In this document: positions 34,069 through 42,524 of the stretch, piece after piece | Numbering within the stretch: the first letter of the stretch is position 1 | Layout of the letters: the number at the start of each line of letters is the position of its first letter | NCBI GenBank assembly: GCA_963582065.1 | Contig: CAUZRQ010000009.1 | Location: 22,445-86,444 of the forward strand | Direction: 5' to 3' | DNA: 64,000 nucleotides | DNA from: UBA8437 sp963582065 | GTDB taxonomy: Bacteria > Planctomycetota > Planctomycetia > Planctomycetales > Planctomycetaceae | Notes under the pieces: model-generated | Seen by the model: the letters and a program-made list of their open reading frames with translations, nothing else | The model's database searches: none | What the model was told of the DNA's origin: nothing | Position numbers and translations under genes: made by a program

Positions 34069-36260
34069 TCTTGGCCCACCTGTTGGCCGTCTCGATCAGC
34101 TCGGTGCTCTATGTCGCCGCCGGCATCGGGTTGGTGATCTTCTTCCATGAGCTCGGCCACTTCGCCGTCGCCAAGTGGTGCAACGTCTCGGTCGAACGTT
34201 TCAGCATCGGCTTCGGGCCGGTCGTGTGGCGGATCAAGTGGGGCGAAACCGAGTACGTGCTCTCGATCGTCCCCTTCGGCGGCTACGTCAAGATGCTCGG
34301 CCAGGACGACATCGACCCCAGCCAGTTGACCAGTGACGAGATCGCCGAGGACCCACGCAGCTATTCGGCCAAGAACGTCCCCCAGCGGATGGCAATCATC
34401 TCGGCCGGGGTGATCATGAACCTGATCACCGGCCTGCTGTTCTTCGCCTGTGCTTACGGACTGGGCGTCGCCACCGAACAGCCGATCGTCGGACTGGTCC
34501 AGGTCGGGCTTCCGGCGTGGGAAGCCGGGATGGAACCGGGCGACCGGATCCGGCGAATCAACGGCGATACGATCTCCTCCTTCGAGGACATCATCCTCAG
34601 TGTCGCCCTGGCTCCCAGCCAACGGCTGCTGTTCCAGGAATCCGAGGACATGGTCGCGTTGCTCGATCCCGGACCGGTCGGCGAGGAACTGCGGACCAGG
34701 TTCTCCGGCCGGAAGATCCGGCTGCCCCACGACGCCATCGTCGTGGCCGACACGTCGAGAAAATGGTCGATCAGGAGCGGACCGACAAACCTCTTCCAGT
34801 TGACCAGGTCCGGCGCCGGTCTCGCGATTTCCGGCAACATGCTCAAGATCGAAGGCACGCGGGGCGTCGGGACATCCGCACAGTCAATGACCTGGAACGT
34901 GCTGCCTCGTGGCAAGGGAACCGGACGCAAGATCGGCCTGGGCCCCGAACACGACACGCAATTCCTGGCACCAGAAACCGGGCCGGCCGGCTGGCCGGCT
35001 TCCAAGGCCAGCCCCGCCCTGCGGGACAAGGACCGGCTCAAGCAGATCAACGACACTCCGATCACGAGCGTCGCCCAGATGCGCAAGTACCAGGCACGGC
35101 ACGCCGACCAAGAACTGGTCTACCGGATCGAACGCGAGGGAGAACCGGGACCGATCGAAGTCACCGTACCCCCCAGTCGTTTCCTGACACTGGGAATCTC
35201 GATGGACATCGGCCAGATCACCTCGATCCGTGACCGGTCACCGGCCGACACCGCCGGACTGCGAGTCGGTGACAAGCTGATCACCGTCAACGGCCGCGAC
35301 ATCGGCAAGGCCATCAACCCCCTGGAACTCCCCAACTTCCTGGCCAGGGTCAACGGACAGGAGGTTCAGATCGAGGTCCTCCGTCCACGGCCCACCGGTC
35401 AACCCGAGACGATCGCCCTGGCGATCACTCCCGACGACCAGCCCGGTTGGCTCAATCCGCCCGAGCAACAGAGCTCACCCCTGGCGATCCCCTCGCTGGG
35501 CCTCGCCTTCGACTGCACCGTCAATATCCTGGCGGTCACTCCCGGCAGCCCGGCCGAGAAGGCGGGAATCCAGGCCGGAGATCAGATCAGCCAGGTCAGC
35601 ATGACACTGAAACAACTCTCGCCCGAAACCGAGCCGACAACGTTCGACATCACGTTCGACGATCAGAACGCCAACTGGGCCTACGCCATCTGGATGATCC
35701 AGCGATCCGATGAGAGCAAGCCGGTCCTGCTCAGCATCGTCGGGGCCGACGGCAAGGAACGAGATCTCCGGGTCACACCCCGCCGCGATCCCGAACGCGA
35801 CTGGTTTCTGCCCAAGCGCGGAACCCGTCATTACCCGCTGAACGAGGTTCGCCAGGCCACCGGGATCGGCAACGCGATGGGCCTGGCCTTCAACCACGCC
35901 GAGACGACGCTGGCGAGGATCTGGTTGACGTTGCGGAGCCTGTTCACCGGGGACATCTCGGTGACCGAACTCCACGGGCCGATCGGCATCGCACGCGCCG
36001 CCTACAACGTCGCCGAAACGAGTCTCTCCAAGCTCCTGATCTTCCTCGGTTTTCTCAGCCTCAACCTTGCGGTGATCAACTTCCTGCCGATCCCCGTGCT
36101 CGATGGCGGCCACATGGTGTTCCTGACCTGGGAGGCCATCACCAGGCGGCGACCCAGTGAACGGGTCCTGATCGCGGCCACTTACTTCGGCCTGGCCTTC
36201 GTACTGCTGTTGATGGTCACCGTGATCTTTCTCGACATCGAACGCATCTGGTCACCGTGA
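34065..36260 (+). CDS. rseP: RseP-type site-2 intramembrane metalloprotease with several PDZ domains
   Basis: The 731-aa product starts with GTG overlapping dxr (TTG 34062 is also possible). The zinc motif HELGH (His28, Glu29, His32) is in the first membrane helix, and the partner motif NFLPIPVLDGGHM is in the third helix near the C-terminus. The periplasmic region is much larger than in E. coli RseP (about 450 aa total). I count three clear PDZ-like units (VGLPAWEAGMEPGDRIRRIN, SPADTAGLRVGDKLITVNG, SPAEKAGIQAGDQISQVS) and a degenerate one (KDRLKQINDTPITSVAQM). The likely role is regulated cleavage of anti-sigma factors or signal peptides. Confidence 0.94.
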   Translation: MILAHLLAVSISSVLYVAAGIGLVIFFHELGHFAVAKWCNVSVERFSIGFGPVVWRIKWGETEYVLSIVPFGGYVKMLGQDDIDPSQLTSDEIAEDPRSYSAKNVPQRMAIISAGVIMNLITGLLFFACAYGLGVATEQPIVGLVQVGLPAWEAGMEPGDRIRRINGDTISSFEDIILSVALAPSQRLLFQESEDMVALLDPGPVGEELRTRFSGRKIRLPHDAIVVADTSRKWSIRSGPTNLFQLTRSGAGLAISGNMLKIEGTRGVGTSAQSMTWNVLPRGKGTGRKIGLGPEHDTQFLAPETGPAGWPASKASPALRDKDRLKQINDTPITSVAQMRKYQARHADQELVYRIEREGEPGPIEVTVPPSRFLTLGISMDIGQITSIRDRSPADTAGLRVGDKLITVNGRDIGKAINPLELPNFLARVNGQEVQIEVLRPRPTGQPETIALAITPDDQPGWLNPPEQQSSPLAIPSLGLAFDCTVNILAVTPGSPAEKAGIQAGDQISQVSMTLKQLSPETEPTTFDITFDDQNANWAYAIWMIQRSDESKPVLLSIVGADGKERDLRVTPRRDPERDWFLPKRGTRHYPLNEVRQATGIGNAMGLAFNHAETTLARIWLTLRSLFTGDISVTELHGPIGIARAAYNVAETSLSKLLIFLGFLSLNLAVINFLPIPVLDGGHMVFLTWEAITRRRPSERVLIAATYFGLAFVLLLMVTVIFLDIERIWSP

Positions 36261-36284
36261 TCCTTCTCGACATCGAACGTATCT
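36215..36284 (+). repeat. 35-bp tandem duplication across the rseP stop codon
   Basis: 36215-36249 and 36250-36284 are adjacent copies starting GGTCACCGTGATC and differing at two positions. The rseP stop codon (TGA 36258-36260) lies inside the second copy, out of phase with the first, so the duplication shaped the C-terminus. Confidence 0.9.
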
Positions 36285-36332
36285 CCGCCGTCAAGCAGAT
36301 CGTCGACAGCGTCTTCGGGTAAGATCCCCGTC

Positions 36333-36728
36333 ATGCCGCCAAACAACGAACTGGGACGAGAGGCCGTCAGCGCGCTGGCCACCGCCACAGTGATGATCGG
36401 CGGCATCATGGCCCTGGTCTTCGTGATCGTCGTCGGCACCGATCAGCCCGGTCCATACCTCGCCGAAGTCGCCGTCGGAGTCGTCATGCTGATCGTGCTG
36501 TTGTTCCTGGCCCGATCCCAGCCCGCCAATCCCGACGAAAAACGACGCCCGTGGTGGAAGATCTTTCGTCGACGAACCGAGCCACCGGAACCGCAGATCG
36601 TTCTCAAGCGACGCGACGACCCGGCAGACGCCACCGGCGGCAACCAGCCGCCCACCGCCGAACAACTCAGGGACATCAAGGACTACGGCAGCACCTGGGT
36701 GCCCAACCGCACCGCCGATCGTCGCTAG
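36333..36728 (+). CDS. small two-helix membrane protein, function unknown
   Basis: The 131-aa product has two hydrophobic segments (VMIGGIMALVFVIVVGT and VAVGVVMLIVLLFLARS) in its first 65 residues. A basic, Pro-rich cytoplasmic tail follows that ends GSTWVPNRTADRR. I recognise no family. It lies 72 bp after rseP on the same strand, with the 35-bp duplication between, and 120 bp before the next gene, so it might be transcribed with dxr-rseP. Confidence 0.6.
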   Translation: MPPNNELGREAVSALATATVMIGGIMALVFVIVVGTDQPGPYLAEVAVGVVMLIVLLFLARSQPANPDEKRRPWWKIFRRRTEPPEPQIVLKRRDDPADATGGNQPPTAEQLRDIKDYGSTWVPNRTADRR

Positions 36729-36848
36729 GCCCGACACCGTCCTCAAAGACAGACACCTGTCCCGGGTTTGTGCTAGCATAAGGCTGTGGGTTCCGGCAAC
36801 CGTCGCCTGGGGGCTCCAACAGGACACTCCCGAATCGGGAACTCGACC

Positions 36849-38021
36849 ATGACCCGGCTCTCTGGCACAAGACCCGCCTGTATCCTGATCACCACCTTGC
36901 TGCTGGTGGGCACCGCTTTCGCTGCCGACAAAAAGACCACCGTCGGGCCCAATCGGGCCAGGTGGCAGCAGGTCCGAACCCGCGCGGTCAACTTCCTCAA
37001 GTCCGCCCAGGACGACGACGGCAGCTGGACCTCACCCCAGGCCGCCGGCCTGACCGCCCTGGCCACCACCGCGCTGCTGGACAGCGGCCTGGAAGCCGAC
37101 AACCCCGTCGCTGCTCGTAGCCTCGCCTACCTCGAAACGCTCGTCCAGAAAAACGGTGGCATCTATCACCCCAAGACACTGCACCGCAATTACGAGACCA
37201 GCATCGCGATGCTGGCGTTGACCGCCGCGTCTCCGTCCGCCTCAACCGCCGCTCGCAAGCGGTACGCCACTCACATTGCCGGAGCCCGCAAGTTCCTCAG
37301 GAATCTCCAGTGGGACAAGGGCGAGGGACTCGAGACCACCGACCCGGGATTCGGCGGAGCCGGTTACGGCAAACACAAGCGGCCCGATCTCTCCAACACC
37401 CAGTTCTTCCAGGAAGCCCTGCTCTCGGCCGGTGTCAAGAAGGACGACCCGGCGATGAAAAACGTGCTGCTGTTCGTCAGCCGCTGCCAGAACCTCGAGT
37501 CCGAAAACAACACCACCCCGTTCGCCGGCAAGATCGGCGACGGCGGCTTCTACTACACCCCCGCCGCCGGGGGCACCTCGCAGGCGGGGCTCGCCGCCAA
37601 CGGCGGCCTGAGATCCTACGGGTCGATGACCTACGCGGGACTCAAGAGCATGATCTACGCCGGCGTGAAGCCCGACGATCCGAGAATCAAGGCCGCGCTG
37701 GGCTGGATCCAGAAGAACTACTCCGTCCGGCTCAACCCCGGGCTCGGTCAACAGGGCCTCTACTACTACTACCACACCTTCGCCAAGTCCCTGTCGGTGA
37801 TCGATCTCGACCACGTCGAAGACTCAGCGGGTGTCAAGCACGACTGGCGGTCCGAGTTGTTCGACCAACTCGCCAAGCTGCAGCGGCCCAACGGCAGTTT
37901 CGTCAACCGCGCCCCGCGGTGGTACGAGGGCGATCCCAACCTCTCGACCGCCTACATCCTGCTCGCACTGAAGTACTGCCAGCCCCGTCCACTGAAAGCC
38001 GCCAAGGCCACCAAGCGGTAA
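36849..38021 (+). CDS. exported prenyltransferase/squalene-cyclase-like alpha-toroid protein
   Basis: The 390-aa product has a signal peptide (ACILITTLLLVGTAFA) and then repeated helical-hairpin units of the prenyltransferase/squalene-oxidase repeat type (AVNFLKSAQDDDGSWTSPQA, SLAYLETLVQKNGGIYHP, ALGWIQKNYSVRLNPGLGQQ, LQRPNGSFVNRA). The acidic DxDD motif of true cyclases is not seen, so it is probably not a hopene cyclase; such exported toroids are common in planctomycetes with unknown roles. The ATG at 36849 begins the signal peptide. It precedes the formate dehydrogenase genes by 49 bp on the same strand. Confidence 0.82.
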   Translation: MTRLSGTRPACILITTLLLVGTAFAADKKTTVGPNRARWQQVRTRAVNFLKSAQDDDGSWTSPQAAGLTALATTALLDSGLEADNPVAARSLAYLETLVQKNGGIYHPKTLHRNYETSIAMLALTAASPSASTAARKRYATHIAGARKFLRNLQWDKGEGLETTDPGFGGAGYGKHKRPDLSNTQFFQEALLSAGVKKDDPAMKNVLLFVSRCQNLESENNTTPFAGKIGDGGFYYTPAAGGTSQAGLAANGGLRSYGSMTYAGLKSMIYAGVKPDDPRIKAALGWIQKNYSVRLNPGLGQQGLYYYYHTFAKSLSVIDLDHVEDSAGVKHDWRSELFDQLAKLQRPNGSFVNRAPRWYEGDPNLSTAYILLALKYCQPRPLKAAKATKR

Positions 38022-38070
38022 ACCCCGGGGACCGGCCAAGCCGTCGACCCGGTGTCGCGGGAGAGCCACG

Positions 38071-39675
38071 TTGGAGCTGCTGCGCGAACTGCTGGACCTG
38101 CAACACCAGCACGGCCATCTTTCTGACCGACAACTCGAAGACCTTGCCCGGCGGCGAGGTGTCCCGCGGTACCGCATCGAGGGACTGGTCAGCTTCTACA
38201 CGCACTTCCGACGCACCCCCCCGCCGCGACGCCAGGTCGCCGTCTGCCGAGATGTCGTCTGCCACATGCACGGTTGCTGCACCCTGCTGGCGGATCTCCA
38301 ACGGCTCGCCGAGACCGACGACGGACTCGAGATCGTCGAGGTCTCCTGCCTGGGACGTTGTGACCACGCACCGGCGGTGGCCATCGACGAGCGACCGGCC
38401 GGACCCGCAGCCTCGGCCGAGAACCTGCTCACCGACGACACGGTCACGTGGCGAACCGCCCCGACGGATTCCGACTGGCGGGCCGATCCCTACGACACCG
38501 CCGACGACCACTACGCCACGCTCAGGCGACTCGCCACTGATCAGCCGACCCTGGCCGAGACCTGCATCACCAGCCTCAACGACGCCGGGCTCCGCGGCAT
38601 GGGCGGGGCCGGGTTCCCGACCGGGCGGAAGTGGGGCCTGGTTGCCGACGAGTCGGCCGAGACCAAGTACGTCATCTGCAACGCCGACGAGAGCGAACCG
38701 GGGACTTTCAAGGACCGCGTGCTGCTGGCCACCCTGCCCCACCTGGTCATCGAAGGCATGGTGCTGGCCGGGCTGACGATCGGAGCCGAGCGGGGCATCA
38801 TCTTCCTTCGCCACGAGTACTCGATCGAACAGCAGGTGCTGCAGACCGCCCTCGACGACGCCACCGACCGAGGCATCCTCGGCCCCGATGCAGCCGGCAG
38901 CGGCCGGGCCTTCGAAATCGAGATCTTCGTCTCGCCCGGCGGCTACATCCTGGGCGAAGAGACCGCTCTGCTCGAAGCGCTCGAGGATCGACGCGGCGAA
39001 CCCCGCAACAAACCGCCCTACCCCGGCCAGATCGGGTTGTTCGGGAAGCCGACACTGATCAACAACGTCGAAACCTTCGCCCTGGCCGTGCCGATCGTCG
39101 CCCACGGGGCCGACTGGTGGGACGCGCAGGGAGCCGAGAACTTCTCGGGGCTGAAGTTCGTTTCGGTCTCCGGAGACGTTAACCAGCCCGGTGTCTACGA
39201 GATCCCCGTCGGCACAACGGTGGCGGAGTTGATCCAGCAGGCTGGCGGAGTTCCCGACGGGGCCGCTGTCAAGGCGTTCCTGCCCGGTGGGGCCAGCTCG
39301 AACTTCCTACCGGCCGGTCGACTCGACACACCGCTCGACTTCGACACCATCGCCGCCGCCGGCAGCATGCTCGGCACCGGCGCCGTCATCGTCATCAGCG
39401 GGGAACGCGACCTGTTCGACCTGGCCACCAACCTGGTGCAGTTCTTCCGCAACGAATCCTGCGGCAAGTGTGTTCCCTGCCGGATCGGCAGCCATTACGC
39501 TGTCGGCCTGCTCGAATCGGTTTCCGACGGCTCGGCCGCACCCGACGTGCTCGACGAACTCCCCGCACTCGGCCTCACGCTCGAACAGACCTCCATTTGT
39601 GGACTTGGCCAGGTCGCGCTGGTCCCGGTGCTTTCGATGCTCGAGCACTTTCCTGACGAGGTGCTCCGGACATGA
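38071..39675 (+). CDS. formate dehydrogenase NADH-binding subunit (NuoE-NuoF fusion)
   Basis: The 534-aa product starts with TTG, with GGGAGAG 6 nt upstream. Residues of about 1-115 are a NuoE/FdsG-like [2Fe-2S] thioredoxin fold (YRIEGLVSFYTHFRR, CRDVVCHMHGC, SCLGRCDHAP). Residues of about 160-530 are NuoF/FdsB: GMGGAGFPTGRKWG for NADH, NADESEPGTFKDR and GGYILGEETALLEALE for FMN, a SLBB-like section, and ESCGKCVPCRIGS with SICGLGQ for a [4Fe-4S] cluster. It transfers electrons between formate and NAD+. It overlaps the next gene by 4 bp (ATGA). The NuoE+NuoF fusion replaces the separate FdsG and FdsB. Confidence 0.93.
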   Translation: MELLRELLDLQHQHGHLSDRQLEDLARRRGVPRYRIEGLVSFYTHFRRTPPPRRQVAVCRDVVCHMHGCCTLLADLQRLAETDDGLEIVEVSCLGRCDHAPAVAIDERPAGPAASAENLLTDDTVTWRTAPTDSDWRADPYDTADDHYATLRRLATDQPTLAETCITSLNDAGLRGMGGAGFPTGRKWGLVADESAETKYVICNADESEPGTFKDRVLLATLPHLVIEGMVLAGLTIGAERGIIFLRHEYSIEQQVLQTALDDATDRGILGPDAAGSGRAFEIEIFVSPGGYILGEETALLEALEDRRGEPRNKPPYPGQIGLFGKPTLINNVETFALAVPIVAHGADWWDAQGAENFSGLKFVSVSGDVNQPGVYEIPVGTTVAELIQQAGGVPDGAAVKAFLPGGASSNFLPAGRLDTPLDFDTIAAAGSMLGTGAVIVISGERDLFDLATNLVQFFRNESCGKCVPCRIGSHYAVGLLESVSDGSAAPDVLDELPALGLTLEQTSICGLGQVALVPVLSMLEHFPDEVLRT

Positions 39676-42524
39676 TCTCCGACACCCCCATGGTCGAACT
39701 GACAATCGACGGACAGGCCATCCGTGTCCCGACCGGAACATCGATCTGGGATGCGGCCCGATCGGCGGGGATCGACATCCCCGCACTGTGCCACGACCCG
39801 GACCTGGAACCGGTCGGTGTCTGCCGCATGTGCGTGGTCGATGTCGGCGAACGTGTGCTGGCAGCAGGCTGCGTCCGCGAGTGTGCCGAGGGGATGACGG
39901 TCCAGACCGATTCGCAGGCGGTCACCGACCACCGGCGGCAGTTGACACGTCTGCTGCTGACCGAGCACCCGACCCCCTGCGAGCGGCAGCAGCGAACCGG
40001 CGACTGCGGCCTGGAACAACTCGGACAGCACTTCGGCCTGCTCGGACCCGACCAGCCGTCCCACACATCCCCCTCGGCTCCCCGACGCCCGCTCGACAAC
40101 TCATCACCGGTCATCGCCGTCGACCACCAGGCCTGCATCCTCTGCGACCGCTGCATTCGTGCCTGCGACGACATCCAGTGCAACGACGTGATCGGCAGAA
40201 CCGGCAAGGGGGCCACGGCCAGGATCGCGTTCGACTTCGACCAGCCGATGGGCCAGAGCACCTGCGTGTCGTGCGGCGAGTGCGCCGCGGCCTGCCCGAC
40301 CGGGGCACTGGTCGGACAGACATTGACGCTGCCGGTCGTCGACCGCGACCAGATGACCGAGGTCGAAACCGTCTGCCCCTACTGCGGGGTTGGCTGTGCG
40401 GTGACCGCCTGGACCCACCAGGACACGATCGTCGAACTCGAGGGACGCCAGAGTCCGGTCAACCAGGGGCGACTGTGTGTCAAAGGCCGCTACGGCTGGG
40501 ACTACACACTGCACCCACACCGGTTGAAGACACCGCTGATCCGTCGCGAATCGGCCTACCCCAAGGGCCCACTCTCGCCGGAGGTCGCCAACTCGCTGCC
40601 CGGCAGCGGCCGCAAGCCCGGGGGCCTTGTCGATCTCGACACCGTCCTGCCCGCCTTCCGCGAAGCGACCTGGGACGAGGCACTCGAACTGGTCGGGCAC
40701 AGGTTGACCTCGATCCGCGACACGCATGGCAGCAATGCCCTGGCCGGCTTCGGATCGGCCAAGGGGTCCAACGAGGAAGCCTACCTGTTCCAGAAGTTCA
40801 TGCGTGCCGGGTTGGGCACCAACAACGTCGATCACTGCACGCGACTGTGCCACGCCTCAAGCGTGGCGGCGCTGATGGAGACCATCGGGTCGGGGGCCGT
40901 GACCAACGTCTTCGCCGATGTCGCCCGTGCCGATGTGGCCCTGGTCACCGGATCCAATACCACCGAAAACCACCCCGTTGCCGCCACCTTCATCAAGCAG
41001 GCGGCCAGGGCGGGCACCGACCTGATCGTTGTCGATGTTCGCCGCAATCCGATCGCCGATGTCGCTCGCCACTTCGCCCAGATCCGTCCCGGTACCGACG
41101 TCGCCTTCTACAACGCCCTACTGCACGTGCTGTGTCGAGACGGGCTGCTCGACCGCGACTACATCGCTACCCACACCGAAGGATTCGACCAACTCGAGGC
41201 TCTGGTCGTCGCCGATTACAGTCCCGAACAATCCGCTGCCGTCTGCGGTGTGGCTGCCGACCAGATCGAGGCAATCGCCCACACGATCGGTCGCGCCACG
41301 CCACCCGGTGGGGGCGGGGCAATGATCGTCTTCTGGGGCATGGGCATCTCGCAGCATATCACCGGCACCGACAACGCCCGCTGCCTGATCTCGCTGTGCC
41401 TGGCCACCGGCAACATCGGTCGCCCCGGAACCGGGCTGCATCCGCTTCGCGGACAGAACAACGTGCAGGGAGCCAGCGACGCGGGATTGATCCCGATGGT
41501 CTTCCCCGACTACCAGCCGGTCGCCGATGACGCCAACCAGAAGAAATTCGCTCGGGCCTGGGGCCGCGACCTCGATCCCGAACCGGGGCTGACGGTCGTG
41601 GAGATCATGCAAGGAGCACTCGAGGGGTCGATTCGCGGCATGTACATCATGGGCGAAAACCCCTTCATCTCTGACCCCAACGCCAACAAGGTCCGCCAGG
41701 CCCTCAGCGAACTCGAGTTCCTCGCCGTCCAGGACATCTTCCCGACCGAGACCGCCGAGTTCGCCGACGTGATCCTGCCGGCCAGCAGCTACTTCGAGAA
41801 AACCGGCACCTACACCAACACCGACCGCCGGGTCCAGTTGGGACGGCCCGTGCTCGACCCGCCCGGTGACGCTCGCCAGGACTGGGAGATCCTCTGCGAG
41901 GTGTCTCGTCGAGTGGGACTCGAGTCCGACTATGCCGACGTTGCCGCCGTTTTCGACGAGTTCACCTCGCTGACTCAGAACTACCAGGGGCTGTCCCATA
42001 AGAATCTCGGATCCACCGGACGACTCTGGCCCTGTCCCGATCCGGAAAATGATGACGGCACCCAGATCCTCTTCGGTGACGGCTTCCCCACGGCCAGCGG
42101 CCGCGGCCGGTTCGTGCCCTGCCTCTACCGGCCGGCCGACGAACTGCCCGACGACGAATACCCCTTCGTGCTCAACACCGGCCGCGTGCTGGAACACTGG
42201 CACACCGGCAGCATGACCCGCCGCAGCAAGGCACTGGATGCGATTCAGCCCGAGGCGTTTGTCGGCATCCACCCCGACGACCTGCAGCGACTCAATGCCG
42301 ACGACGGCCAGTGGATGAGAATCACCAGCCGTCGCGGATCGATCGAACTGGCTGCCCGGTCCGACCGGGGACTCCAGCCCGGCGAGGTCTTCATCCCGTT
42401 CCACTTCCGCGAGGCCGCCGCCAACACGTTGACCAACGACGCACTCGACCCGCACGGGAAGATCCCCGAGTTCAAGATCTGTGCCGTTCAGGTCACGCCG
42501 GTCGAAACAGCAGCCGACACCTAG
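39672..42524 (+). CDS. NAD-linked formate dehydrogenase catalytic (alpha) subunit
   Basis: This 950-aa molybdopterin enzyme has an N-terminal [2Fe-2S] ferredoxin domain (ALCHDPDLEPVGVCRMCVVD), a His-containing cluster segment, two [4Fe-4S] motifs (CILCDRCIRACDDIQC, CVSCGECAAACP), then CPYCGVGCAV of the molybdopterin domain and the C-terminal dinucleotide-binding domain (LNTGRVLEHWHTGSMTRR). The catalytic Mo ligand is a cysteine (Cys393 in HCTRLCHASS), not selenocysteine. It should oxidise formate or reduce CO2, in the cytoplasm, together with the fused NuoEF partner. No fdhD sulfurtransferase gene is nearby. Its TAG stop overlaps the purB stop on the other strand. Confidence 0.95.
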   Translation: MISDTPMVELTIDGQAIRVPTGTSIWDAARSAGIDIPALCHDPDLEPVGVCRMCVVDVGERVLAAGCVRECAEGMTVQTDSQAVTDHRRQLTRLLLTEHPTPCERQQRTGDCGLEQLGQHFGLLGPDQPSHTSPSAPRRPLDNSSPVIAVDHQACILCDRCIRACDDIQCNDVIGRTGKGATARIAFDFDQPMGQSTCVSCGECAAACPTGALVGQTLTLPVVDRDQMTEVETVCPYCGVGCAVTAWTHQDTIVELEGRQSPVNQGRLCVKGRYGWDYTLHPHRLKTPLIRRESAYPKGPLSPEVANSLPGSGRKPGGLVDLDTVLPAFREATWDEALELVGHRLTSIRDTHGSNALAGFGSAKGSNEEAYLFQKFMRAGLGTNNVDHCTRLCHASSVAALMETIGSGAVTNVFADVARADVALVTGSNTTENHPVAATFIKQAARAGTDLIVVDVRRNPIADVARHFAQIRPGTDVAFYNALLHVLCRDGLLDRDYIATHTEGFDQLEALVVADYSPEQSAAVCGVAADQIEAIAHTIGRATPPGGGGAMIVFWGMGISQHITGTDNARCLISLCLATGNIGRPGTGLHPLRGQNNVQGASDAGLIPMVFPDYQPVADDANQKKFARAWGRDLDPEPGLTVVEIMQGALEGSIRGMYIMGENPFISDPNANKVRQALSELEFLAVQDIFPTETAEFADVILPASSYFEKTGTYTNTDRRVQLGRPVLDPPGDARQDWEILCEVSRRVGLESDYADVAAVFDEFTSLTQNYQGLSHKNLGSTGRLWPCPDPENDDGTQILFGDGFPTASGRGRFVPCLYRPADELPDDEYPFVLNTGRVLEHWHTGSMTRRSKALDAIQPEAFVGIHPDDLQRLNADDGQWMRITSRRGSIELAARSDRGLQPGEVFIPFHFREAAANTLTNDALDPHGKIPEFKICAVQVTPVETAADT

